Below are positions 10,970 through 21,094 of a stretch of DNA of 64,000 nt, piece after piece. A program made the translations under genes and the position numbers. The DNA comes from Xanthostigma xanthostigma (Eukaryota; Arthropoda; Insecta; Raphidioptera; Raphidiidae), in assembly GCA_963575645.1 (NCBI GenBank), contig OY754467.1, positions 1,984,001-2,048,000 of the forward strand. The letters are read 5' to 3'. The notes beneath the pieces were generated by a model. The model did not search any database, was not told where the DNA came from, and saw only the letters and a list, made by a program, of their open reading frames with translations. Each line of letters starts with the position of its first letter. The first letter of the stretch is position 1.

Positions 10970-11685
10970 GAAGTAAAACTTCTTCCTGCCATAATTATTT
11001 TAAATATATTTATTAAGAATAATGCGTGAATACCTCAAATTTGCTCATGTTAAATTCATAAACCAACAATAATATGCAGTCGATTCGTCTCAAAGTTTAT
11101 CGAACACAATATAACCTCACTCTTAGCACATATCTACAAAGACGAAATGTTTAAAATATAATTTTTGATTAATTAATAGGCAAAATATGTAGGTATATAT
11201 ATTTATTAGCATAATTTATAATACTTACATTTAAAAGGATTTATTAACTAACCTACATTATTTCCCGTTACAAAATGCAGCAAAATTCGATGAAATGTAT
11301 TTTTGATACAAAAACAATTGTTTTCATTTTAAACGTCAAATAGTTATAAAAAAAAAAAAAAGAATTTTCATTAATGCTCCGTCTTTGTCGCACTCACTAA
11401 CTTATATCTCCCTCTCAACTTAATGTTCCGTCTTTGTCGCACTCACTAACATATATCTCCCTCTCAACTTCCAATATACGAAACGTACCTCTCTCTCTTA
11501 CTATCTTCACTAACTTATATCTCCCTCTCAACTACGTTCGCCTCGAACGATCCCGCAACGTCGCGATGATGCATTTCCGTAAACGATTTCGTCAGGCATC
11601 GCGATGATGCACTTCCGTAAACGCTTTCGTCAGGCATATACCAGCTTACTCCCCAAGTCAAGCGTGCCTAAAGAAGTTTTACTTC
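10970..11685. mobile_element. TIR element with GAAGTAAAACTTCTT ends and short tandem repeats
   Basis: GAAGTAAAACTTCTT at 10970-10984 and its inverse at 11671-11685 bound the segment. Inside are two short tandem arrays: about 2.5 units of a 50-bp repeat with TCTTTGTCGCACTCACTAAC (11375-11530), and two units of 38-40 bp with CGCGATGATGCAYTTCCG (11564-11637). Related single ends (GAAGTGAAACTTTT) occur near 36135 and 35115. Family unassigned. Confidence 0.55.
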
Positions 11686-11764
11686 AAAACTTTACCTTTA
11701 AAGCTATGTTTCTTAACGTAGGTAGTCCAACTGCGAAAAAATGAGCGAGCGAACGACATGTGAG

Positions 11765-11935
11765 ATCGCCTAAGGCAGTGATGCGTCAAAGATACGGCCC
11801 GCCACCTCAATAAAGCCCGCTACCAGAATCTATCCAGTGAGGATTTTATAGACAGCATTCGATGCCACTCTCAATAACGCCACAAAGTGCACGAACCCTT
11901 GAGTGTCGCACTATAATTTATATTTTCTGAGTAAT
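11765..11935 (-). repeat. Decayed repeat fragments
   Basis: 11868-11905 (reverse complement TGCACTTTGTGGCGTTATTG) matches the left part of 26852-27246. Just upstream, CAGTGATGCGTC and GATACGGCCCGC resemble a hAT terminus. A 67-codon frame at 12020-12223 has no recognisable domain and is not called. Confidence 0.45.
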
Positions 11936-12223
11936 AAACTTAGAGAAACCATTATTCATAAACAAAGTCAATAAATATAGATAAAATGAACTACAAATTA
12001 TTGAGAACATTTACACATTATGCCAAGAAACGCGTACGGCGTGACGGAATTATATACAAGGGATAACCGAAATAGGAATCGAATAGTAAGGGAGATAGGG
12101 GAGAGAATGATTACTGAAGTATCTGAAATACAGGCGGCGCCACACAATGTTCTCAGAATTTCGATGAACTATATTCTATGCAAAGCGTCTCATATAGTAA
12201 ATCAATGTGAATATTTACAATAA

Positions 12224-12808
12224 CTAGTGTGACCTGTGCGAATTATTCGCACTAAATAAGTATAATAATTATCACTTTACAAAATTATTTTTTAAATATG
12301 ATTGCAGGTATTCAATTCGTTTCTAATTTTGCACACTGCTTATAACGTTCTTCTTTTTGTTGTATTACAGTATGAAGCTCAGATGACAGATCGAAGAAAT
12401 AGGTATTTTACTAAAATTGTCATATAGAGGCGCAAGTAGCAAAAGCGTTGAGCTAAGCCGTCAGATGGCATCGTGCAGAATTGCTGTGACGTTGTTCAGC
12501 GTTGCTCGCTGTTTCAAAATTAAAGCCGTCAATGGCAGTATGCAGTATTTACAATATGAAGGTCAGATGACAGATCGAAGTGTTGACGTTGTTTCAAAAT
12601 TAAAGCCGTCAGATGGCAGACGTTGTTCAGCGTTGCTGTTAATTAATTAATTTACAAAAACAAAAACAATAATAAATTTTTTAGTTGTCGATGTCAGTAG
12701 AGCAAGCAATTATCTGTAAAATGATATATAATTTATGTGGAGAAATTGTGAGGTTTTTTCTAAAAAGGGAGGCAAACATCTTTAACCTTAGCGTATTAAT
12801 AAATATGA
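12224..12808 (-). mobile_element. Hel-B non-autonomous Helitron, full length
   Basis: CTAG at 12224-12227 preceded by A, followed by the 7-bp stem hairpin GTGCGAATTATTCGCAC. The distal end is ATTAATAAATATGA then T, the inverse of the TC start. The body matches other Hel-B copies with one internal deletion near 12545. Confidence 0.88.
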
Positions 12809-12877
12809 TTTAAGATTTATAAAACTATGTGCTTGGTCGGGTTTTTTTCATAACGCGCCAAAAGTAGTATATTTTCA

Positions 12878-13293
12878 AAAAAATTGGTTGTCTGTAAAGT
12901 CGGTTTATGGACGATAGTTTTACGTGATAACGTATTCCGCTCGAATATCATATTTAATAATACATAACCTAAATTTTAGTAGCTGTCAAACTATATTTTA
13001 ACCGACTAATAATTTTATCAACCAAAGCAAAATACATATTTTTAAGCAATTATAAAAGACATTTAAAAGAATGTATATATTTTATATATTTGTTAACAAA
13101 CCGTATAATTTATCTGACCATCTGTCAGATGTAGCTTTCGCTGGAACAGCCGAAAAAAATGTTGAACGCACACTACTCTCTGACGTCACGCGAGAAGAGA
13201 GAGACTATCGCGCTCTCGCTTGCGGAACGTTACTCTTTTTCGTGCGTGCAGCTGGTGTTTCATCAATTTATAAGACGTTATCACGTCAAAATG
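12878..13293 (-). repeat. Dispersed repeat D, internally deleted copy 3
   Basis: On the minus strand it begins like copy 1 (TTTTGACGTGATAACGTC, then TTATAAATTGATGAAACACC) and ends with GTTTTACGTGATAACGTATT inverted, then ACAGACAACCAATTT. The centre is shorter and different from copies 1 and 2. Open frames in 13071-13500 are short and unrecognised. Confidence 0.7.
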
Positions 13294-13900
13294 AATTCTT
13301 GAGTGGCTCGCAGTGTACATTTGGGAGTCCCGCACACGTTGGGGCTGAATAAGAACGGAATGGGGGAAAAGAATGCCGTAACGCGACGTGGTGTGCGACA
13401 TTCCAGAGCTGCACGTGCAACGCAGTCGGAAAGATAACGATAAGGCAACGTCGGCACAAGTACTACGGTATCCCGGTTCGAAACCCCCGGGCCGATACAC
13501 CTACAGAATACTCCCCAATAATGTACCAACCCCGTACGTCTTCTGGGAGATACGCTGCCATATCATGTACTCATCTATGGCCGCAAGACAAAATCGATCA
13601 TGTCGCATAGTTTGGAATTTTCTCTATATGAAATTTTTGAAATGAAACTTTTTCAGCAACGCACGTGTTTGAAATTGTGTGTCACGTCAGAGAAGAAAGA
13701 TACTGTATAGAAGTTTATTTCTAATGGAACAGAGTGGCCGGAAATTTTAGTCTGTCTTGTTTCTGTTAGATGACAGAACGATCGAGGTTTAGTGTCAGGT
13801 GGAGACGTAGGTATATTTCCATCTCTCATCTTCAAAAGTAAATTTGAGCGTTTATAAACATCGTAGAAAATAAATATAAGAAGTTCATTAATTCCTGTCG
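13294..13900. other. No recognisable feature
   Basis: Slightly GC-richer 13300-13560 with several overlapping short frames on both strands, none with a recognisable motif; none is called. Confidence 0.35.
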
Positions 13901-14200
13901 ATTTTTAACCGACTTCAAAAAAGGAGGAGGTTCTATGTTCGACTGTATATTTTTTTTTATGTATGTTCACCGATTTCTCCGTTAAATATGGACCGATTTT
14001 CAAAATTTTTTTTTATTCGAAACAGTGCATTTCCGAGGTGGTCCCATAGGAACCAAGTCAGGATCTGATGGTGGAATCCGGAGAAATCGAGGGAAACTCA
14101 AATTTCAAAGGCACGCATACTTGGCCTACCCATTGCAATACTTTAACTAAAAAGGGAAAAATAAAATATTTTTAATAAAAAAATTGAACAGACTTCAAAA
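13901..14200 (+). repeat. Interspersed repeat, AACCGACTTCAAAAAAGG type
   Basis: The block beginning TTAACCGACTTCAAAAAAGG and continuing GGAGGTTCTATGTTCGACTG is, from memory, one of the most abundant interspersed sequences in arthropod genomes. Here it runs into A/T-rich tail sequence near 14150-14200. The element class is unsettled to me. Confidence 0.55.
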
Positions 14201-14221
14201 TATGCACTAAAAATTAAAAAA

Positions 14222-14364
14222 TAATTGCGTATTGAAATGTTTTGGAGTCGGTGTCAGCCAAAATGAAATCTATTCCGAGAACTAGAGACATGTAAGATTT
14301 AAATTGCTACTTTCGAATTCCGATGTGACACCGACTCCAAAACATTTCAATACGCAATTATTTT
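14222..14364. repeat. Inverted repeat, ATTGCGTATTGAAATG arms
   Basis: ATTGCGTATTGAAATGTTTT plus GGAGTCGGTGTC at the left is repeated exactly inverted at the right end, with a loop of about 75 bp. Confidence 0.8.
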
Positions 14365-14371
14365 TTACTTA

Positions 14372-14487
14372 GTTTCGATCCGAATTTGGATTTTCTTCAG
14401 AAATATCTAAAAAATAGGTACTAATTAATTTTTATATTTTTTAGATATTTCTGAAGGAGATCCTAATCCGGATCGAAACGTCATCTT
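14372..14487. repeat. Inverted repeat with GTTTCGATCCG arms
   Basis: GTTTCGATCCGAATTTGG through ATATCTAAAAAAT pairs with its inverse ending CCGGATCGAAAC. It directly follows the previous inverted repeat; a related half occurs near 42460-42500. 14560-15117 holds nothing recognisable. Confidence 0.7.
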
Positions 14488-15117
14488 CTGTTATTTTAAT
14501 TTATATTTTTATATTAATTTTTTGTCAATATATGGTCTGAAAAAAATTGGTCGACAATTTTATTTATTTAAAGAGTTAAGCCATTTTGCTTTAAAGTCAC
14601 CGATACATAATATGCATTCTACATCAGTTACCTAGTCTGTGACCTCTGCGATGTAGGATGTCACGAGATCTTACAGATTTAGATAACTAATGGTGGCATT
14701 CAATTGAAATCATCATCATACTCGCAAATGCATTTGTTAAAATTGTCAAACAGCAAGGTTGATGATTTCAACTCAACATGGATAATGACTGAGCACATTA
14801 GAACTGAATGATTCGCTGTAATTGGATGAAGAAATGACGCATCTCATTCCAAATGATTGAAGTTCGTAGATAAACTTTTGCTCTTTTTTGAAGTCATACT
14901 TTTTAATTTTACTAGTATCGCTTCCGCGCAAGCGCACCGAAAATTTAAAAAAGCCTTTGTTTTACAGAGGGGCGTACATTCAAGACTTGCAAACAATTTC
15001 ACTATAAAAAAGGGAACCAATCAGGATCTCAGAAAGTCGAACGAAAATGGCTGACTACATGGTGAGAAGCGACAACTTTACTCTCGTGTACAGCTCATTT
15101 TTGTCTAAAGATTGGCT

Positions 15118-15229
15118 GCATTGAAGGAGTTATTTGGTTGAGGAACAATTGAAAAATAAGGCCACAAGCGATACTCTGGTAAAGCTTATTTTTCAATTGT
15201 ACTTCAACCAAATAAATCTCCTTCAATAC
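15118..15229. repeat. Small palindromic MITE
   Basis: ATTGAAGGAGTTATTTGGTT plus GAGGAACAATTGAAAAATAAG is inverted in the right half, with a loop of about 25 nt. Total about 112 bp, a compact hairpin-forming element. No clear TSD. Confidence 0.7.
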
Positions 15230-15279
15230 ATTATTTTTGGAACAAAACTTTTACTAACAATTGGCTGCATTGTTTAGAT

Positions 15280-15815
15280 CAGTGATTCCCAAAGTGGTTT
15301 ATATCGACCCCCAGGGGTCGACGATAACATGCAAGGGGTTCATATCAGCGGGAAAAAAATTGGGGGTCCATGAAATGAAAATGGAGGTCAACGATAGTGA
15401 ATCTCCTAACAAAAAAAGAAACAAACTGGACATCGTTAACCGAAGAGATTTAAGATTAAATCTAACTAAATTGATGCCAAATGTTGAAAATTTATTATTA
15501 AAGCATCAAGTTCATCCCTCACACTAAAAGCATTTATTTTTTGCTTAGTTATTTTATGTAACAGAAAGTAAATTTTAATTTGATTCGTTTAATTTGAATC
15601 TAATTAATAAATGTATAAAATTTAACATTTCACACTACATTTCACTACCGTTATAAATTTAAATCGTTCAAAGTGAGTAGCACTATACAGGTTGTCAAAA
15701 ATACATTTGAAATTAATGAATATGCAAAAAATCAATAGCAGATAAGCAGGGGGTCTACCCAAAACCGAAAAACATGGAAAGTGGTCTACGAGACAAAAAA
15801 GTTTGGGAACCTCTG
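15280..15815 (+). mobile_element. hAT-1 deletion derivative, exact TSD GTTTAGAT
   Basis: Ends CAGTGATTCCCAAAGTGG and (inverse) CAGAGGTTCCCAAACTTT are classic hAT termini. The 8-bp TSD GTTTAGAT is exact at 15272-15279 and 15816-15823. It holds a transposase C-terminal remnant in the same orientation. Two other copies: 39807-40291 and 46511-47051. Confidence 0.95.
15357..15527 (+). pseudogene. hAT transposase C-terminal remnant
   Basis: 57 codons ending at a stop: KLGVHEMKM, then NKLDIVNRRDLRLNLTKLMP, then NVENLLLKHQVHPSH. The pattern DLRL.LT...P....L....Q.. SH is the C-terminal tail of the hAT dimerisation domain found in ZBED/FAM200-type transposases. The catalytic domain and BED finger are absent, so this is a remnant. 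The same tail is nearly identical in the other two copies, so the deletion predates amplification. Confidence 0.8.
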
Positions 15816-16120
15816 GTTTAGATGATAAAATTTCAGGCCAAACTGAGATAATATAGCAGAGAAAAAATGTTTAGTGGCATATTACTGTACCTACTGTGTT
15901 AGAGCTGTTGGTATTCTACACACTATATCAACTATCAGTGTGTTTCTACAACTCTTAAGGCCCCAAGGGTAAAAACTATAGAAAACATAATATTATGTTA
16001 TGCGAAAAATAAGACATCTCACAAGAGTGGGTCCCAAAAACATAATAAATTTTGGCGCACTGAAATTTAATAACATCATCGTGAATTATGTGACACAACA
16101 TTTGCACATTTATATCTAAA

Positions 16121-16230
16121 CTAGCGTTTACCCGCCGTTATTTCTTGCATTAATGTCGGTTTTGTTAGAGATCTTGTCTTACGCGTTCGTAGCGATGATA
16201 TGTAGCAGACGACCTGTAGGTAGTTTATAG
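16121..16230 (-). mobile_element. Helitron 3'-end fragment
   Basis: CTAGCGTTTACCCGCCG directly after A is the inverse of a Helitron 3' terminus. The rest is unrecognised and adjoins a Hel-B copy four bases later. Confidence 0.4.
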
Positions 16231-16234
16231 TTAA

Positions 16235-16780
16235 CTAGTGTGACCTGTGCGAATTATTCGCACTAAATAAGTATAATAATTATCACTTTACAACATTATT
16301 TTTTAAATATGATTGCAGGTATTCAATTCGTTTCTAATTTTGCACACTGCTTATAACGTTCTTCTTTTTGTTGTATTACAATATGAAGCTCAGATGACAG
16401 ATCGAAGAAATATTTTACTAAAATTGTCATATAGAGGCAAAAGTAGCAAAAGCGTTGAGCTAAGTCGTCAGATGGCATCATGCAGCATTGCTGTGACGTT
16501 GTTCAGCGTTGCTCGCTGTTTCAAAATTAAAGCCGTCAGATGGCAGTATGCAGTATTGTGTTTGTTGTATTACAATATGAAGGTCAGATGACAGATCGAA
16601 GTGTTGACGTCAGATGGCAGACGATGTTCAGCGTTGCTTTATTTTAATTAATTTACAAAAACAAAAGTAATAATAAATTTTTTAGTTGTCGATGTCACTA
16701 GAGCAAGCAATTATCTGTAAAATGATATATAATTTATGTGGAAAAATTGTGAGGTTTTTTCTAAAAAGACATCTTAAACC
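16235..16780 (-). mobile_element. Hel-B Helitron, 5'-truncated
   Basis: CTAG at 16235-16238 after A, then the GTGCGAATTATTCGCAC hairpin and Hel-B body. The far end loses the GGAGGCAA block and stops matching after ACATCTT, so the TC terminus is missing. Confidence 0.85.
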
Positions 16781-17702
16781 ATCACCGTGACTGATGTATT
16801 ATGTTATTACTTTGGTCGATGACTGCTAGATGTCAGGAATAATTCACGTCAAAACAGGCTGTATTATTTGTAGAGTATAACAATAATTATAAAGTATACA
16901 TAAATTACATTTTTATATTTTGTTAATGTATTTTTCTAACGGAGACGGGCCGCAAAAAAAAAATAGTTAGACACCCCTACTATAAAGTATAAACTCGTTC
17001 AAATCTATAAATGACATGAACTTAATTAAAACTTGAAAAATATGACGATGAATTCATTAGTATAACGTCACACGATCAATGTCCCGCGTTTTAACAAAAA
17101 ATTAAATAATGTGTTTTTGATGTACATGCTTCATTTTCTGTACAAGCGAATAAAAAATTAGTAAGGTCAATATTTTTAATGACACAGACAATAAATTCGA
17201 CTTTTTGGAGCGTCTATACAGTGAAACCCGATGTTTATCGATAAAATCGTCGCTAGATTTCTATCTATATATATATATTAGGCTAGACGGCGAGGAGGTA
17301 AAAACATTAAAAAGTGTATTATTCGGGCACAGGCGAGATTATTGTTGGAATCGCTTCGTTTTAGGGTGTAGTTCAACCCCCTAAGTATGCTTACAAATTG
17401 TTGGTGTGCTTGATTTTATAATTAACAATTAGTGACGAAAAAAGTGTTTTTTTCTCTATTTCCTTTAATATCTCCGTTCCTCTTGACTTTTAGTATAGCA
17501 TATGCATTGAGAAAGTTGTTCCTTATGAAATTTCCTAAAAAATGAGCACTGACAGAGGTCGCTAAGTGCAATTGTTAACTTGCAAATAGGTCCGAAAGTT
17601 AAGAAAAAAAGAAAAGAAATAGAAACAGTCTTTTGCTATCCCAATTCATGGATCACGCATCCACTTACGGCCACTAGCAATATAGAAGTTATTAAATATA
17701 TG
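16781..17702. other. No gene; small hAT-like terminus
   Basis: AT-rich. A short piece at about 16940-16980 (GACGGGCCGC, AGACACCCCTA) resembles a hAT terminus but has no partner. Short overlapping frames at 17580-18060 mostly fall in repeat E. Confidence 0.35.
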
Positions 17703-17935
17703 GTTTGGTTATGTCGCCCACGTGACAAGATATACTGTTTCCTGATTGGTTCTTGGTTCAAAACAAGCAGACGAACAAGCAAGAAAAATAACCCCGGTTC
17801 TAATTTTGTAATCCATTTTGTGACCAAGCACGCGAGCCCGCAGTGCCGTCGTTACCATCTTCGCAGGCAGCACGCCAGCCAGCACAAGTTCCAGCGATAA
17901 ACCCAGCCTCGCATGCAGCGGCTTTATAACCATGG
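17703..17935 (+). repeat. Dispersed repeat E, copy 2
   Basis: Shares GTCGCCCACGTGACAAGATA, CCTGATTGGTTCTTG, AACAAGCAGACGAACAAGCA and CCCCGGTTCTAATTTTG with copies at 5325 and 39290. The CRE-like site of the other copies is TGCCGTCG here. It lacks their upstream part. Confidence 0.65.
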
Positions 17936-18168
17936 CGCAGAGACGCTTGCGTGTGAAAACGATATGTATAAAGTTTCATTGTCCTTTGAACGTTATTGTC
18001 TTTTATTAAACGTTGAGGTTTCACCATATCGATATATGAAACAGAAGAGTGATGTAACAAAGAAATGTCAATAATAACAAAAAAGAAGCGAATTAATCAC
18101 TGTCAAACGGTACATAACCTATCTAACCTATATTGGCTAGCATTTGTAAAGTTTACAACATTAATATA

Positions 18169-18741
18169 CAGTATGTAAACACGTAAGGTGCACACAGGGA
18201 AATTAGCATTGGGAAAAAATGACTGGATCAGAGTGAGCCTTGAAATCTTGTTTTTCAATTTGAGAGATAATATTCTTTTTCAAAATGAATGTGTATACTA
18301 CCGAAGAAAATATTCAAATGATTACAACATAATCGGACTTTTTTTATTAATGGGACATTAAATTCCCAAAAATACTTAAATATGGTGCGAGATCAAATAT
18401 CTCCGCCTATTCGTGTTGAACCTAAAGACATTGGGTCACTGATTTACCAGCGCGCATACGTCATACCAGTCAGACAATTTTTGAATGAAATGTTTCCAAA
18501 CAGATGGAGTTGTTTTTTTGTTTTATTTTTGTACAAAAAAATTAAAATAATGATTTATAAGAGCTTTTTATTATTAAAAAAGCCAAGTAAAATAAAAATA
18601 AATTAAAATAAAATAGAAGTCCTCGAGATTACCACGATAATTCAACAGAAATAACAATTAATGCAGTTATGGCTAACTCTGATCCAAGTATTTTTTCCCA
18701 ATGATAATTTTCCTATGTGCACCTTACGCGTTTACATACTG
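18169..18741 (+). mobile_element. Tc1/mariner deletion derivative, TA TSD
   Basis: Ends CAGTATGTAAACACGTAAGG and the inverse, flanked by TA. The plus strand keeps transposase scraps: YYRRKYSNDYN, YLNMVRDQISPPIRV, then VRQFLNEMFPNRW at 18466-18504. That last motif is the stretch just before the third catalytic acidic residue region in mariner-type transposases (V R.{2}L.{2}.FP.RW). The catalytic core itself is missing. Confidence 0.88.
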
Positions 18742-19131
18742 TATATAATAAAAGCGAAAAGCTCTATGTGTATCATTTTGACATTTTGCTAATTTTTCAA
18801 GCAATTATCTTAAAAAGTACACCGTGTCGACTCTCTATATACCGGCATCAAACGAAATGTAAATAAAAAAATTAATAAAGTTTTTGTCCTCCTCCGTGTA
18901 GCCGTCATTTGTGGATTGCCGCCCAGCTCTCTAATTACTGTCCTAAAAATTAGCTGACTCTCTACAAAAACAAGGGTTGAACAAAAACGCTGCAATACAT
19001 TAAATTATTTTATCAGTTTCAAGTTAAAATATTGAACTACATAAATAAATAAACTTTAATCCATATCCACAAAAAAATGAATGCAAAATTGAAAACAAAT
19101 CAACTTGCTTTACCAGTGCTAAAATGATTTT

Positions 19132-19308
19132 TGTTTATTATTAAAAAAGCCAAGTAAAATAAAAATAAATCAAAATAAAATAGAAATCCTAAAGATTACC
19201 ACGATAATTCAATAGAAATAACAATTAATGCAGTCATGGCTAACTCTGATCCAAGTATTTTTTCCCAATGCTAATTTCCCTATGTGCACCTTACGCGTTT
19301 ACATACTG
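19132..19308 (+). mobile_element. Tc1/mariner derivative, right-end fragment
   Basis: Matches the last 170 bp of the 18169-18741 copy, ending CCTTACGCGTTTACATACTG and TA. The left part is absent. Confidence 0.8.
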
Positions 19309-19315
19309 TACATAG

Positions 19316-19400
19316 TATCTTGAAGGTCCATTCTAAATATTGGTGAAAAAAAATTGAAATCGAATGAGCAGTTTCGGAGATAGCCTCCTACATCCAAACT
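19316..19400. repeat. Fragment shared with 30415-30490
   Basis: TATTGGTGAAAAAAAATTGA and GAGCAGTTTCGGAGATAGCC match the block downstream of the Hel-C fragment at 30.4 kb, so both are probably pieces of one Helitron-like family. 19401-20061 shows nothing else recognisable. Confidence 0.5.
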
Positions 19401-20061
19401 TTACCTCTTTAAAATAATGGTATAGATGTAATTAAAAATGCAAAATGCATTTTTTAAGTTCCTTTGATTGGCCAATTGAAATTAATTCATCATGCGCATG
19501 GGCACCTTTGATGTCTATAAAAAATCTCTTTTTTTAATTTTTGATACATCAAAGCAGTTACGCGAGTGACGTTAATATAACGCAAAATTAGTCGTCCACT
19601 TCAATGTAAAAAACCAAGGTTATTCAAATATTAAAAACAATTACCGTTATAATTTAGAGGGAACACGAAACACCGCAACAACAATAGTCGACATTACAAA
19701 CACGTGAAGTTCTAAATATAATTTAAATGTGCTTAATTTACTCAAAAATTTAAAAAAAGACACGCTGCAGTAACAGAAATATTATGTTAAAAAAAATGAC
19801 GTCGAGGCAGTCATTAAAAAGTGGACTGCATAGCCAGCTAATGACCTCATTCTGAATACTAACGACGAATTAGCTAGGAGTTCTGCACCCCCGCAATATA
19901 ACCGAGACGCGAGGGTGAAACCAAAAGAGTAAGTAAGTTTTATAAAGAGGCGACGCTTCCGATATTCTTTTAATGTTTATACCCTGGAGTTTCAAAGACC
20001 TTGAAACGTCCAGATCTTTTTGAATTAGTGTACGGAGGCGTACATTTTAAATGTAACGTAA

Positions 20062-20646
20062 TCTATACTAATATATAAAGCTGAAGAGTTTGTTTGTTTG
20101 TTTGTACGCGCTAATCTCAGGAACTACTGGTTCAAATTGAAAAAAAAAAATTGTTGGATAGCCCATTTATCGAGGAAGGCTATAGGCTATATAATATTAC
20201 GCTACGACCATTAGGAGCGGAGCTTTAATGAAAAATGTTGCAAAATGTATTCATGTGAAATGCACTAACTAGATATACTCATATTAGCGTTGTGAGATTA
20301 CAACCTCAGGTGGCTCAATCGGTAGAGCATGCGACTGTCAATATCAGGGTCGTGGGTTCGAGCCGCACATTGGGCGAATATATTTTTATTATCTACATTG
20401 CTTTCCTCTAAGGCTTAGATTTAAATTTATTTTAATTTTATTTAATTAATTTAAAAAAAAAATATTAGTTAAAAAAAGTTTAAATACTGTTTTTTATCGA
20501 CAAAAAACTTTTGAACGGTAACTCCGATCATCATGAAATTTTGACACAACATTCATCTCGGTAAACTAAGATGAATGTGTGTACTCATGTTCCTCCCTTC
20601 CCCATTCGTTCTTTTACACCCGGGTGAAACCGGACGGGACCGCTAG
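20062..20646 (+). mobile_element. Hel-A Helitron carrying a tRNA-like gene
   Basis: A|TCTATACTAATATATAAAGC at the 5' end; at the 3' end a GC hairpin (CCCGGGTGAAACCGG) then GGGACCGCTAG|T. The target is the A/T dinucleotide with no TSD, as expected for Helitrons. Relative to short family members (45641-45989, 55013-55365) it has an extra internal block with a tRNA-like sequence. No Rep/helicase coding, so non-autonomous. Confidence 0.93.
20304..20376 (+). pseudogene. tRNA-Lys-derived pseudogene captured by Hel-A
   Basis: 73 nt aligning with tRNA-Lys end to end. The box A region (TGGCTCAATCGG) and box B (GGTTCGAGCC) are kept, and T-rich sequence follows. The anticodon triplet position reads GTC rather than CTT and the anticodon stem has two mismatched pairs, so it is not a working tRNA-Lys. 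The 40997-41069 copy has the same changes, so they are subfamily features. Confidence 0.8.
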
Positions 20647-20869
20647 TCAAGTATAATTTTTAAATCTTGAAAAATAAAAATAACACTTCATTTATCACTA
20701 ATCCGATCGAAGCTTCGGCTATACTCGGTTAAAACATTTGGTTTGCACACAGATGAATTCCAAGCAAGTAGCTTTGAGGTTATACGTATAAAAACACGAA
20801 TGACAGCTAAAATTCAATAGAGTTGCTATGGAAACGACATCTAAGCAACAGTTGATAGGTTATTTTTTC

Positions 20870-21094
20870 TTAACTGCCGCCCGAACGTACGTACTCTTTA
20901 TTGGGAGCTGGCTCACTAAAAAGAGTCGCTCAGAGGGAGTCGTTCAAAGGAGCGACACTAGACAGTACGCACTACACAAGAGTGCAGACTGCAGAGGTGT
21001 GAACTGTCATCATGCCATGCTCAGGAGTCACGACGCATTGCACAGCACAATACACACTCAGCTCTGAGCTCATTTTAATGTGATTCTGATCTTA
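20870..21094 (+). repeat. Dispersed repeat G, left part (interrupted copy)
   Basis: Matches 25553-25775: CTCTTTATTGGGA, CTCACTAAAAAGAGTCGCTC, GCAGACTGCAGAGGTGTGAA, GATTCTGATCTTA. Interrupted at a TA by the pogo-like element; continues at 22249. Confidence 0.8.
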
